DNA from: an uncultured bacterium
GTDB lineage: Bacteria > Bacillota > Clostridia > Lachnospirales > Lachnospiraceae
Reading direction: 5' to 3'
Assembly: GCA_905215625.1 (NCBI GenBank)
Contig: CAJMQQ010000010.1
Location: forward strand, 1-59,759
DNA: 59,759 nucleotides
Below, one piece after another: positions 41,954 to 49,726 of this stretch (the stretch's first letter is position 1; the number at the start of each line of letters is the position of its first letter). A model generated the notes under the pieces. That model ran no database searches and had not been told where the DNA came from. It was given only the letters and a program-made list of their open reading frames with translations. The position numbers and the translations under genes were made by a program.

Positions 41954-43072
41954 TTATGAAGCAGAATTCATTTCCTGAATCATCTTCTGGGCAGCGCGCT
42001 CAGAATCATAATCTTCTGCTTTTGCCGGCTGATAACCGTTGTGGCTATAGATTGCAATTACTTCTTTGCCCTCTTCTGTGTTGCCGATGTTGATGAATGC
42101 CTCAGAAAGAGCTGCCTTAAAGTCGTCGTCCATAACTGGAGAAGTCTTGCTTACGCTGATGGTATCATTGTAGATAGCCGGAGTAACGCCGATTACTGCA
42201 GTGTCATCCCAGATGGTATTGGTCATTGCGTATTCGCCGGTCCACTCGTCTTCATAGTCGCGGCGTGCGTCTGCGTAGGTGCAGAGAACGTCAATCTGTC
42301 CGGAAGCCAGACGTGCAAATGCACTGCCGTAGGAATCAGACTGTACTGCGTGAGATAAATCAGTAATGTTCTTCTCAAAGTTTTCCTGCAGCCACAGGGA
42401 CGGATAAATGTATCCTGCTGGAGAGGAAGATCCCATTACGCTCCAGTTTAAGCCGTCAATATCTTCCCAGGTAAGTTCTTCGCCTGCATTTACCTTCTCT
42501 GCCACTGCCTTGCCCTTTTCAGAAGGACCTGCAATAATCAGTGCACGGTAGCTGGTTACCTGATTTTCGGTTGCTTCAGTAGGAGCCTGGTCATTCCAGT
42601 CTTTTGCGCTGTCAGAGTCAATGGAAAGACCATCTCTGGTAGCGGTCAGCAGGACATCGCAGCCGTCGTCATACAATACATAAGTACCGCCTGGAATCAG
42701 ACCTACGTCAGCAGTTCCTGCGGAAAGTGCCTCGCCTACTGCCTCGTAGCTGGTGCCGACTGTAATATCAATATTCTTTACATCATAGCCAAGTCCTGCC
42801 AGCTCTTTTGTAAGCATTTCCTTTAACGGAGCAGTTGCAGTAATAATCTCGCTTGGCTCTCTGGATGGAACGAAGGCAATGCTTAATTTTTCGATTTCCT
42901 TCGTCTCTGCAGCAGCCTTTGTAGTTTCTGCATCTGCTTTTTCAGCGGCTGTGGTTTCTGCAGCAGCAGCGGTCGTGTCTGCAGCAGTTGTCTCTGCCGG
43001 TTTGGAACTACATCCAGCTAAAAGTCCTGCACACATTGCGCCTGCCAGTAAAAGAGAAACTGTTTTTTTCAT
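41954..43072 (-). CDS. phnD: Phosphonate/phosphite-family ABC transporter substrate-binding lipoprotein
   Basis: A 372-residue PhnD-type binding protein. The lipobox LLAGC gives Cys21, followed by a long Ala/Thr/Glu linker (residues 25-60) that would extend it from the membrane. LSIAFVPSREPSEI and GTSYEAVGEALSAGTADVGLIPGGTYV are the family signatures for binding a phosphonate-like oxyanion. The ligand may be a phosphonate, phosphite or organophosphate; no C-P lyase or phosphonatase gene is nearby. Confidence 0.93.
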   Translation of the reverse strand: MKKTVSLLLAGAMCAGLLAGCSSKPAETTAADTTAAAAETTAAEKADAETTKAAAETKEIEKLSIAFVPSREPSEIITATAPLKEMLTKELAGLGYDVKNIDITVGTSYEAVGEALSAGTADVGLIPGGTYVLYDDGCDVLLTATRDGLSIDSDSAKDWNDQAPTEATENQVTSYRALIIAGPSEKGKAVAEKVNAGEELTWEDIDGLNWSVMGSSSPAGYIYPSLWLQENFEKNITDLSHAVQSDSYGSAFARLASGQIDVLCTYADARRDYEDEWTGEYAMTNTIWDDTAVIGVTPAIYNDTISVSKTSPVMDDDFKAALSEAFINIGNTEEGKEVIAIYSHNGYQPAKAEDYDSERAAQKMIQEMNSAS

Positions 43073-43145
43073 TTAAAAATCCTCCTCATCCTAAATGGTG
43101 AATCTATCTGAAAAGTCCTTTTAAAACCAGACTTTACAGCCAGTT

Positions 43146-44132
43146 TTATGCGGTATTCCCAATTCGGATTCCCGCTGGAATCATAATGGTAACCGGTTGG
43201 TTCATCCGTGTTTTTTCAATTCGTCCAAACAGCATTTCCAAAGCATTTTCCCATACGTAATCGGGATACATCTCAATGCAGGTACTGCCTGGCCATTTAC
43301 TTTCCATGGTCTGAATATCCTGATACATGACGACTGCTACGTCTTTTGGAATCTGAAGGTTTAATTCTTCAAATGCTTCCATTGCTCCCTCTGCCACTTC
43401 ATCATTTCCTAAAATCACTGCTTTTGCCAGAGTCCCTGACCGGCTCGCTTCCAAAGCCAGTTCAAAACCGCTTTCCCTGCTGATCGTTCCTACATGGAAC
43501 AGCGACGGCTGATACTGCCCCCGTTCTGACAAAATATCTTTTAAGCTCTGAAGTCTTTTGCCGCCAATCCTTCTGTGTTCCTGGGGATCTTCATAAATCC
43601 CGCCGATATAGCCAACGCTAGCATAGTGTTTTCTGTCCAGAAGATAGGAAACGATTTCCTCCAGTCCCCGCTGGTAATCCACCTGTACCTGGTCGTTTTC
43701 GTAATTTCTCTGTTCGGAGTTGACAAACACAATCGCGTAAGAAAGGCTGTGCAAAAAAGCAATTTCTTCCGGCTGGAATACTCCGAATGCAATGATTCCA
43801 TCTACGGTCTGAGGCATTCCATAAACCAGACGGGTAAATTCCGTCTCATATTTATCATTCGCTGCCCGTACCAGTAGATCCAGGGAATGAAGCCTGACAT
43901 TCGGTCTGTCTGGCCGGATAATCTGCCAGTCCGCCACGCCGATCACCAACTTTTTCTTTGCATTTGCCGCCCTTCTTTGTCTGGGCGGAACGTAGTTTAA
44001 CTGACTGGCTGCCTGAAAAATCCGCAGCCGCACTTCCGGCGTCACAGAAATCGTCTCATCTTTATTTAAAATACGGGACACCGTTGTCTGGGATACTCCT
44101 GCCAGTTTTGCCACGTCTCTGATCGTCGCCAT
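43146..44132 (-). CDS. LacI-family transcriptional regulator
   Basis: A 328-residue repressor. The N-terminal helix-turn-helix is TIRDVAKLAGVSQTTVSRIL, followed by a basic hinge (PPRQRRAANAKKK) and a periplasmic-binding-protein-like sensor domain. The sensor is the type that usually binds a sugar or nucleoside, not a phosphonate. It is encoded just upstream of phnD on the same strand and may control that operon. Its own promoter carries a palindrome over the -35. Confidence 0.93.
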   Translation of the reverse strand: MATIRDVAKLAGVSQTTVSRILNKDETISVTPEVRLRIFQAASQLNYVPPRQRRAANAKKKLVIGVADWQIIRPDRPNVRLHSLDLLVRAANDKYETEFTRLVYGMPQTVDGIIAFGVFQPEEIAFLHSLSYAIVFVNSEQRNYENDQVQVDYQRGLEEIVSYLLDRKHYASVGYIGGIYEDPQEHRRIGGKRLQSLKDILSERGQYQPSLFHVGTISRESGFELALEASRSGTLAKAVILGNDEVAEGAMEAFEELNLQIPKDVAVVMYQDIQTMESKWPGSTCIEMYPDYVWENALEMLFGRIEKTRMNQPVTIMIPAGIRIGNTA

Positions 44133-44161
44133 GGGCCGACCCCCTTTCTGCTTTCAACCAC

Positions 44162-44194
44162 ATTGTACCATTGTACGGGCATTGTTTCAACAAT
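44162..44194 (-). promoter_or_regulatory. Promoter of the LacI-type gene with palindromic operator candidate
   Basis: On the minus strand TTGAAA (44185-44190) and TACAAT (44162-44167) are spaced by 17 bases. ATTGTT - 2 bases - AACAAT (44181-44194) is a perfect dyad over the -35. Two adjacent copies of CATTGTAC (44161-44176) cover the -10. Autoregulation is plausible. Confidence 0.7.
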
Positions 44195-44240
44195 ATTTAC
44201 TAAAAATTTACTAAAAATTTTCCTGTTTTATTTGTTGCCT

Positions 44241-44738
44241 TTATTCATTGCATTTAATATGATCCAGCAGTTTCTGTGCCGCTTCTTTTGGAAAATCACT
44301 GGAAGCAGGATGCTCCAGCCACTCCTTTAATCTGTCATGGGCATTTTTACTCTGGGGAAGCATATAGCCGGATTCCCTGCTGATATCTTCCGCTGCCAAG
44401 CGGCTGGATTTTGCAAGGGCCAGTGCCAGACGGTATAGGCCGTCCGATTCTGTATCGGCTGCAATCTTTTCCGCCAGTTTTTCCTGCTCTGCCTTGCTTT
44501 TGATTAACTGATTGGCAAGGGCTGTCACTCTCTCGTCTTTTTTCTGCTGTGGCGGATATTGGACGGGCACCATACTGATGGCTTTGCTGGGACAGGCCTT
44601 TGCACAAGCCCCGCATCCGATGCATTTTTCCCTGTCAATAATGCTGTTCTCAGTGTCCGAAGCTCCTGTAGGGCAGACATATAGGCAGATACAGTCTTTG
44701 GTACATAATCTCAAATTACGGTATGCAAATTCTTTCAT
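44241..44738 (-). CDS. 4Fe-4S dicluster ferredoxin-like protein with helical C-terminal domain
   Basis: A 165-residue protein. The first cluster motif is irregular (LCTKDCICLYVCPTG) and the second regular (CIGCGACAKACPSKAI), so two clusters are likely. Residues 70-165 are a charged helical domain with no metal motif that I recognise. It overlaps the stop of the rubredoxin-domain gene as ATGA, so the two are coupled and probably form one electron-transfer unit. The partner enzyme is unknown. Confidence 0.87.
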   Translation of the reverse strand: MKEFAYRNLRLCTKDCICLYVCPTGASDTENSIIDREKCIGCGACAKACPSKAISMVPVQYPPQQKKDERVTALANQLIKSKAEQEKLAEKIAADTESDGLYRLALALAKSSRLAAEDISRESGYMLPQSKNAHDRLKEWLEHPASSDFPKEAAQKLLDHIKCNE

Positions 44739-45400
44739 CTGGAAACCCTCCCCTCTATCTTTTCAAATTTCCAGTCCGGAACCTTGCAGACCGGACAAAG
44801 TTCAGGCGCTTCCTTTCCTATGTAAATAAATCCGCAGACTGTGCAGACCCACACATTGGTTCCCCTTAGAAAAGCGTCTCCCTCTTTTTCATAGCGTTTT
44901 ATCAGCATATCGGCAATCCTGGTAACCTTTTCTCCCCAGGTACAGATTCGAAGGGTTCCCCTGTCAGACTTCTCTCTGGCAGCATCAGAAAGCCTGGGAT
45001 ACTGCTCTTCCAGATTTTTTGTTACAAGTTCTGCAAGCATCTTCCTATCAGCCTGTTCTGGCTTAGGTTCTAACTTGTAAAAATATTCCGACAGTTTTAA
45101 AAACTCTTCCATTTCCTCAAACTGGTACTGCTTTTCGCATCCCTTGGCCAGATTGGAACAAAGAATGGACAGTTCTCCAAACGACAGTTCCTGATACTCC
45201 GGATCCGTCAGGCGTTCCCCCTGCTGTACCGGCTCTTCTGTACGTTCTTTCCTGCTGTTTTCTTCCTGCTGCTCTGCAGCAAATGCAGACTTTGCGGCTT
45301 TGCACAACGGGCATACCCAGGAATCCGGCAACTGGTCAAAGCTCTGGTTCTCTTTTGCCTCGTCATAAATATAACCGCAGATTTGGCAGACAAACTTCAT
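44735..45400 (-). CDS. Double rubredoxin-domain protein
   Basis: A 221-residue protein. An N-terminal rubredoxin domain (CQICGYIYDEA ... CPLCKAA) and a C-terminal rubrerythrin-type rubredoxin domain (CTVCGFIYIGKEAPELCPVC) flank a 120-residue helical middle. The middle lacks the ExxH di-iron ligands of rubrerythrin as far as I can see. It probably carries electrons in oxidative-stress defence or to an unknown oxidoreductase. ATG 45400 has GGGAGG upstream. Confidence 0.87.
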   Translation of the reverse strand: MKFVCQICGYIYDEAKENQSFDQLPDSWVCPLCKAAKSAFAAEQQEENSRKERTEEPVQQGERLTDPEYQELSFGELSILCSNLAKGCEKQYQFEEMEEFLKLSEYFYKLEPKPEQADRKMLAELVTKNLEEQYPRLSDAAREKSDRGTLRICTWGEKVTRIADMLIKRYEKEGDAFLRGTNVWVCTVCGFIYIGKEAPELCPVCKVPDWKFEKIEGRVSR

Positions 45401-45432
45401 AAGCAATTCCCTCCCTATACATATTTTTATAT

Positions 45433-45474
45433 AAAAAGGAATGCATAAAAATGAAAACTCATTTTCTGCATCCC
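45433..45474 (-). terminator. Terminator after the EIIA gene
   Basis: On the minus strand GGGATGCA and TGCATTCC with inner AAAATGA/TCATTTT form a long hairpin, followed by TTTTTATAT. Confidence 0.82.
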
Positions 45475-45510
45475 TAATTTTCCGTTCTATCTAAATTTTC
45501 TTCTCGGTCA

Positions 45511-46026
45511 TTAGTGGAAGGAGAAAAGTTCATCTAATGGCTTTACTGCTCCCAATACCGGATCGGACATCTCGCCCATCATTGCTGCATTAGATACCAG
45601 AACCATTGTCGTATCCTTGTAACCTGCCGCTTTGATTACGTCCGGCTCAAATTCAACCAGCAAATCTCCTGCTTTTACTTTTGCTCCCTGTGTAACTACG
45701 GCTTTAAAGCCTTTACCCTTCATCTCTACTGTGTCAATACCGATGTGAAGCAGAAGTTCCATGCCGTCCTCAGTCTCCATGCCTACTGCGTGGCCAGTAG
45801 GAAATACGGCTGCTACAGTTCCGTCTGCCGGAGCATACAATTTTCCATCTGCCGGAATGATGCCTACGCCAAGTCCCATCATTCCCTGGGAAAATACTGG
45901 ATCCTCTACCTCTGCCAACGGAATTACTGTTCCAGCTAACGGACTGTAAATTGTCTTATCCTTGCAGGTAATCTTTCCTGATTCCTCTTTTTTTCCTTTT
46001 CCAAAAAAACTTCCAAAAAATCCCAT
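45511..46026 (-). CDS. crr: Free-standing PTS EIIA component, glucose family
   Basis: A 171-residue cytosolic phosphocarrier. The phosphorylated His94 is in LLLHIGIDTV and the second active-site His79 in FPTGHAVGM. It takes phosphate from HPr and passes it to an EIIB. A start at 46236 in the same frame lacks homology; ATG 46026 with AGGAG seven bases upstream fits the family. It is monocistronic. It can complete EIIBC proteins that lack a IIA domain, such as the one at 35373-36752 (inference). Confidence 0.93.
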   Translation of the reverse strand: MGFFGSFFGKGKKEESGKITCKDKTIYSPLAGTVIPLAEVEDPVFSQGMMGLGVGIIPADGKLYAPADGTVAAVFPTGHAVGMETEDGMELLLHIGIDTVEMKGKGFKAVVTQGAKVKAGDLLVEFEPDVIKAAGYKDTTMVLVSNAAMMGEMSDPVLGAVKPLDELFSFH

Positions 46027-46232
46027 CTTTCTACTCCTCTCCCCAGTATCTGCTGCTCTGATACTGTTTTTAAATAAGCTGTTTTGAACTCTTGTCTCTA
46101 TTGTACAAATTGTCTGGGAAAAAGTCAAACCCCAGACCGTTTTATTTTTCCGCCATTTACCACATAGACTCCCAGACAGACTAAAATCAATCGGTTTCTT
46201 TGTGTTGGCTGGCATAATAGCGGCCTCTTTTG

Positions 46233-47096
46233 TCAATCTTCACAAGAGACTTCTCTCTTTTTCTGGTTCACAAAGCAAATCGCCATGCAGTTTGTTCCTA
46301 CATGGGTTCCGATTACTCCGCTAATCGGATAGAGACGAGCGTTTTCCAGATGGTATTTTTCTACGGTTTCCTGCATAAATTCTTCGCCGATTTCCCGGCT
46401 GGACGTAAAACCGAAATAGACTGGGAAATCCGGATTAGCTCCCCGTTCCTCTAACTTCTCATGCAGCTTCTTTTTTCCTGCGTTTCTTCCTCTGACCTTT
46501 GCAATTGGCTTTAAAATCTTATCTTCCAGAATGATAACCGGCTTAATTCCAATTACATTGCCGATAACGGCCAGGGCAGCCGGAATTCTTCCGCCCTTTT
46601 TCAAGTAGGTTAAGGTGTCCAGCATCCCACACACGGTAATCTGATCCCGTATCTCTTCCAGTTTTTTTACAATCTCTTCTACTGGAATCTGCTGGGTTCT
46701 CAGCTTTACTGCATATTCCACCAACATACGCTGGGCCAGAATCGCCTGTCTGGAATCTACAATATAAACCCTGTCGTATTCGCTGATGTCCTTTGCAGTA
46801 CGGGCTGCTCCGATGGTTCCGCTTAATCCGCTGGAAAGGGTAATAACCAGCACGTCATCTCCTGCTTTTTTTGCAGCTTCAAAATACTCCAGATAAGCCT
46901 GGGGAGACGGCTGGCTGGTCTTGGGAAGCTGTTCTGCTTTTTCCAGTCTTTCATAAAATGTAAGGAAATCCTGTTCCGTTTTCTGAGGGCATTCCCCGTC
47001 TTCAAACTGAATCCGCAAAGGCACAATCTGGATTCCCATCTCTTCTGCTTCTTTTGTCGTAATATCAGATGCGGAATCTGTAATAATCTGAATCAT
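46233..47096 (-). CDS. DegV-family fatty-acid-binding protein
   Basis: A 287-residue protein. ITDSASDITTKEAEEMGI opens the family fold, with KTSQPSP and TLSSGLSGT as the ligand-contact loops. DegV (FakB-type) proteins present fatty acids to the FakA kinase for membrane lipid synthesis. FakA is not in the window. AAGGAG precedes the ATG. A TetR-type gene is divergent. Confidence 0.94.
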   Translation of the reverse strand: MIQIITDSASDITTKEAEEMGIQIVPLRIQFEDGECPQKTEQDFLTFYERLEKAEQLPKTSQPSPQAYLEYFEAAKKAGDDVLVITLSSGLSGTIGAARTAKDISEYDRVYIVDSRQAILAQRMLVEYAVKLRTQQIPVEEIVKKLEEIRDQITVCGMLDTLTYLKKGGRIPAALAVIGNVIGIKPVIILEDKILKPIAKVRGRNAGKKKLHEKLEERGANPDFPVYFGFTSSREIGEEFMQETVEKYHLENARLYPISGVIGTHVGTNCMAICFVNQKKREVSCED

Positions 47097-47191
47097 AATC
47101 TTCTCCTTTGTATCTCATGCCAGTCTGATGGCATACTATCTCTTTAATTTACCCTGATTTTGATACAAATTCAATGTACAAGTTTCCCTTT

Positions 47192-47238
47192 TTGTCCACT
47201 TTAATAAAAAGTTTATACTTCCTGTCTTGCAAACTTTT
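47192..47238 (+). promoter_or_regulatory. tetR promoter with inverted repeat
   Basis: TTGTCC (47192-47197) and TATACT (47214-47219) are spaced by 16 bases. AAAAGTTT (47207-47214) and AAACTTTT (47231-47238) are a perfect inverted repeat flanking the -10, a candidate operator for the TetR-like protein. Confidence 0.6.
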
Positions 47239-47295
47239 CCTTCATAGGATAAGCTAAATACGCATCGTTTTCTATATAAAGGAGATTTTACAATC

Positions 47296-47835
47296 ATGGG
47301 GAATTTCAAAAAATGTTCTGCCAAGGACGCGCTGAAAGCCTCTTTGCTGGATTTACTGCAAAAGCGCTCTTTTGCTAAAATATCTGTTTATGATTTATGC
47401 AGCCACGCTTCTGTCAGCCGTTCTGCTTTTTATGCCAATTTTGAAGATAAATACGAACTGCTTGCCTGCTGCTTAAAAGAACGATCTGAAGAATTTGACT
47501 ACTTTATGCAGAAGCGTTCTCCCCAGGAGGCCCTTTTAGTCCTTCTCGAATCCATTCAGAAGGAAAACCGTTTTTTTTACCATGTTTTTTCAGAAGGATT
47601 TAACGATAAAATGGGCAGTATTTTCTATCAGTTTTTCCGCCGGTATTTCATGGAATGGCTGAAAGAAGAAGAACGGCAGGGCGTCGTACTTCCCTGCCCT
47701 GCCGAACTGGTTTCTTCTTTTTATATTGGGGGCCTGACCCTGATGACTCTTCAGTGGATCAAAAGCAATTATAAGCTTCCCAGTAAAGAACTGGCTTCCT
47801 GCCAGTATCAGCTAATCCGCCAGATCTTAGACTAG
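47296..47835 (+). CDS. TetR/AcrR-family transcriptional regulator
   Basis: A 179-residue protein. The helix-turn-helix (FAKISVYDLCSHASVSRSAFYANFEDKYEL) is at residues 25-55, and the C-terminal ligand domain is of the TetR_C_8 type. No efflux pump lies beside it; the divergent neighbour is degV, so membrane lipid or stress control is possible but unproven. It overlaps the convergent methyltransferase gene by four bases. Confidence 0.88.
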   Translation: MGNFKKCSAKDALKASLLDLLQKRSFAKISVYDLCSHASVSRSAFYANFEDKYELLACCLKERSEEFDYFMQKRSPQEALLVLLESIQKENRFFYHVFSEGFNDKMGSIFYQFFRRYFMEWLKEEERQGVVLPCPAELVSSFYIGGLTLMTLQWIKSNYKLPSKELASCQYQLIRQILD

Positions 47836-48662
47836 TGTTTCCGTCCCAGCTCCCAAAAGGCCACTGCCGATGCAGCGGCTACATTGAGGGAATCGACTCC
47901 GTGGGCCATAGGAATCCGGACTGTATAATCGCTGTCCGCAATGACAGTATCGCATAGTCCCTCTCCCTCTGTTCCTAAAATTACCGCCAGCTTTTCTGCT
48001 TTTTGAAGAACCGGATCGGCAATGGATATGGAATCGTCTCTTAACGCCATCGCTGCCGTCACAAATCCCAGTCTTTTTAACTGAGAAAGTCCCTGGTTCG
48101 GCCATGGGCTTTCTTTTTCGTCAAAATAGGTCCAGGGAATCTGGAATACGGTTCCCATGCTGACTCTGCCGGCTCTCCGGTACAGCGGGTCGCTGCACCC
48201 AGGCGTCAGCAGCACTGCGTCCATATTTAAGGCGGCGGCTGACCGGAAAATGGCGCCTACATTGGTAGGATTCATCACATTTTCAAGCACAGCAATCCTG
48301 GACGCACCTTCGCACAGGCTTTTGACATCGTAAAGCCTGCGGCGGCGCATAGCGCACAACAGGCCGCGGGTCAGCTGAAAGCCCGTCAGCTTTGTCAGCA
48401 CCTCAAATTCTGCTGTATATACCGGAACACCGCTGCATCTGGCAATTACACCTTTTGCCTCTCCTTCAATCTGTCTGGTTTCCACCAGAAGCGACACCGG
48501 CTCATATCCGGCATCTAACGCCCTCTCAATTACTTTTGGACTTTCTGCCAGAAAAAGTCCCAGATCCGGTTCATAGTAATGGCGAAGCTGTCCCTCAGAG
48601 AGACGGGCGTATAAATCCAGCTCCGGCGCGTCAAAATCCGTAATCTTTCTTATCTCTGCCAT
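47832..48662 (-). CDS. TrmH/SpoU-family RNA 2'-O-methyltransferase
   Basis: A 276-residue SPOUT enzyme. Motif 1 VLENVMNPTNVGAIFRSA, motif 2 VILGTEGEGL and motif 3 IPMAHGVDSLNVAAASAVAFWEL are complete. An N-terminal substrate-binding domain (residues 1-100) precedes them. It methylates ribose in rRNA or tRNA; which RNA is not clear. AGGAGG lies 13 bases before the ATG, a longer spacing than usual. Confidence 0.93.
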   Translation of the reverse strand: MAEIRKITDFDAPELDLYARLSEGQLRHYYEPDLGLFLAESPKVIERALDAGYEPVSLLVETRQIEGEAKGVIARCSGVPVYTAEFEVLTKLTGFQLTRGLLCAMRRRRLYDVKSLCEGASRIAVLENVMNPTNVGAIFRSAAALNMDAVLLTPGCSDPLYRRAGRVSMGTVFQIPWTYFDEKESPWPNQGLSQLKRLGFVTAAMALRDDSISIADPVLQKAEKLAVILGTEGEGLCDTVIADSDYTVRIPMAHGVDSLNVAAASAVAFWELGRKH

Positions 48663-48680
48663 TGTGACTGCTGTTCCTCC

Positions 48681-49616
48681 TTATGCTTCCAAAACCAGCC
48701 GTTCTATTTTTTTCTTCTGACGTTCTATCTCTGCTCCATACTGTTTTTCCATAATGTCCAGCCGGTTCAGCACCCGTTCTATCTGCTTTTTGGTCTCCGT
48801 CACCTGAATCTGGGAATCGTTGATTTTATTCATTACCGCCCAGTCTGCAATAAAACCGTCAAAAAAGTAATCTGCGAACCCTAAAAATCCGTCTATGCTG
48901 ACATGGAGATCCGCTGAAATTTCAATATCCACCAGTTCTGTTTTAAAACGACGCAGCTCTTCCTGAAGATTTTGCACTTGTCTCTGGGCATCGTCTAATT
49001 CGCTGTGCTTTGCCATATCGCTCCAAAGGCCGCCGCCAAATAAATCCCAGGTACTCCAGCTTTCTGCGCTGCTTAAACTAGAGAGAATTTTTCCGCTTGT
49101 TCGCAGCGCATCCCTGCCGGCGTATATGGCTTCTTTCACTTCTTTTTCCTGATTTTCCAGATACCCGATTTGTTCCTCTATCTGAAAGATTTCTTCTGCC
49201 GTCCTGCCTCCTGAAGCCTGAATCTTGCTGCGTTTGTCCCGAAGGGTTTTCTGGTATTCCTGTTCACAATTCCTCATTGGGGCAAGTTCTGCCTGGATCC
49301 GGCTGATTTCTTCTATGGTTTTATCCAGCTCTGCCTTTGCAGACTCCAGTTTTACCCTGGCCGAATAAGCTTCCGCTTTTTCCTTATCCAGCTTCTCTCC
49401 CTTTTTTCCAATCATGGCATAATATAGGGAAGACAGGCTGACGCCTTCTAACTGATCCACGTCCCTCTGCTCTCTGGCCGCTTTCTTTTTCCATTCTTCT
49501 TCCTTCTCCTGCAGCATCTTCTTCTGCCTGTTCACTTCTGCAAGCTTGGCCTCTAACCGCTTCTTTCTCGCTGCCTGTTCCTGAAGCTCCCGTAATTTCT
49601 CATCATAATCATTCAT
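48681..49616 (-). CDS. Coiled-coil protein of unknown function
   Basis: A 311-residue protein, nearly all helical. Strong heptad regions are at residues 1-50, 95-165 and 220-310, and a more globular Trp/Gly-containing part (STWDLFGGGLWSDMAKHSELDDA) is near 205-230. No signal peptide, membrane segment or enzyme motif is visible. Similar proteins occur widely in Clostridia as hypothetical proteins. ATG 49616 follows AAGGGGG; the frame extends to 49673 without a ribosome binding site. Confidence 0.8.
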   Translation of the reverse strand: MNDYDEKLRELQEQAARKKRLEAKLAEVNRQKKMLQEKEEEWKKKAAREQRDVDQLEGVSLSSLYYAMIGKKGEKLDKEKAEAYSARVKLESAKAELDKTIEEISRIQAELAPMRNCEQEYQKTLRDKRSKIQASGGRTAEEIFQIEEQIGYLENQEKEVKEAIYAGRDALRTSGKILSSLSSAESWSTWDLFGGGLWSDMAKHSELDDAQRQVQNLQEELRRFKTELVDIEISADLHVSIDGFLGFADYFFDGFIADWAVMNKINDSQIQVTETKKQIERVLNRLDIMEKQYGAEIERQKKKIERLVLEA

Positions 49617-49687
49617 GCCGGCTGCCCCCTTTCTTTCTTGTACCATAACAGAGAGTATTCCGGCTGTCAACAAATTTTAACAGGCTG

Positions 49688-49715
49688 CAAAAAGGAGACC
49701 CTAAAAAAGGTCTCC
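49688..49715 (-). terminator. Terminator of the GH31-TRAP operon
   Basis: On the minus strand GGAGACC/GGTCTCC (49709-49715 and 49694-49700) form a hairpin followed by TTTTT. Confidence 0.88.
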
Positions 49716-49726
49716 CCAGTTACTAT

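Noticed and set aside
37939..43072. The phn-like operon as a classic phosphonate catabolic operon
   Set aside because: No C-P lyase subunit, phosphonatase or aminotransferase gene is present; only a phosphoesterase accompanies the transporter.
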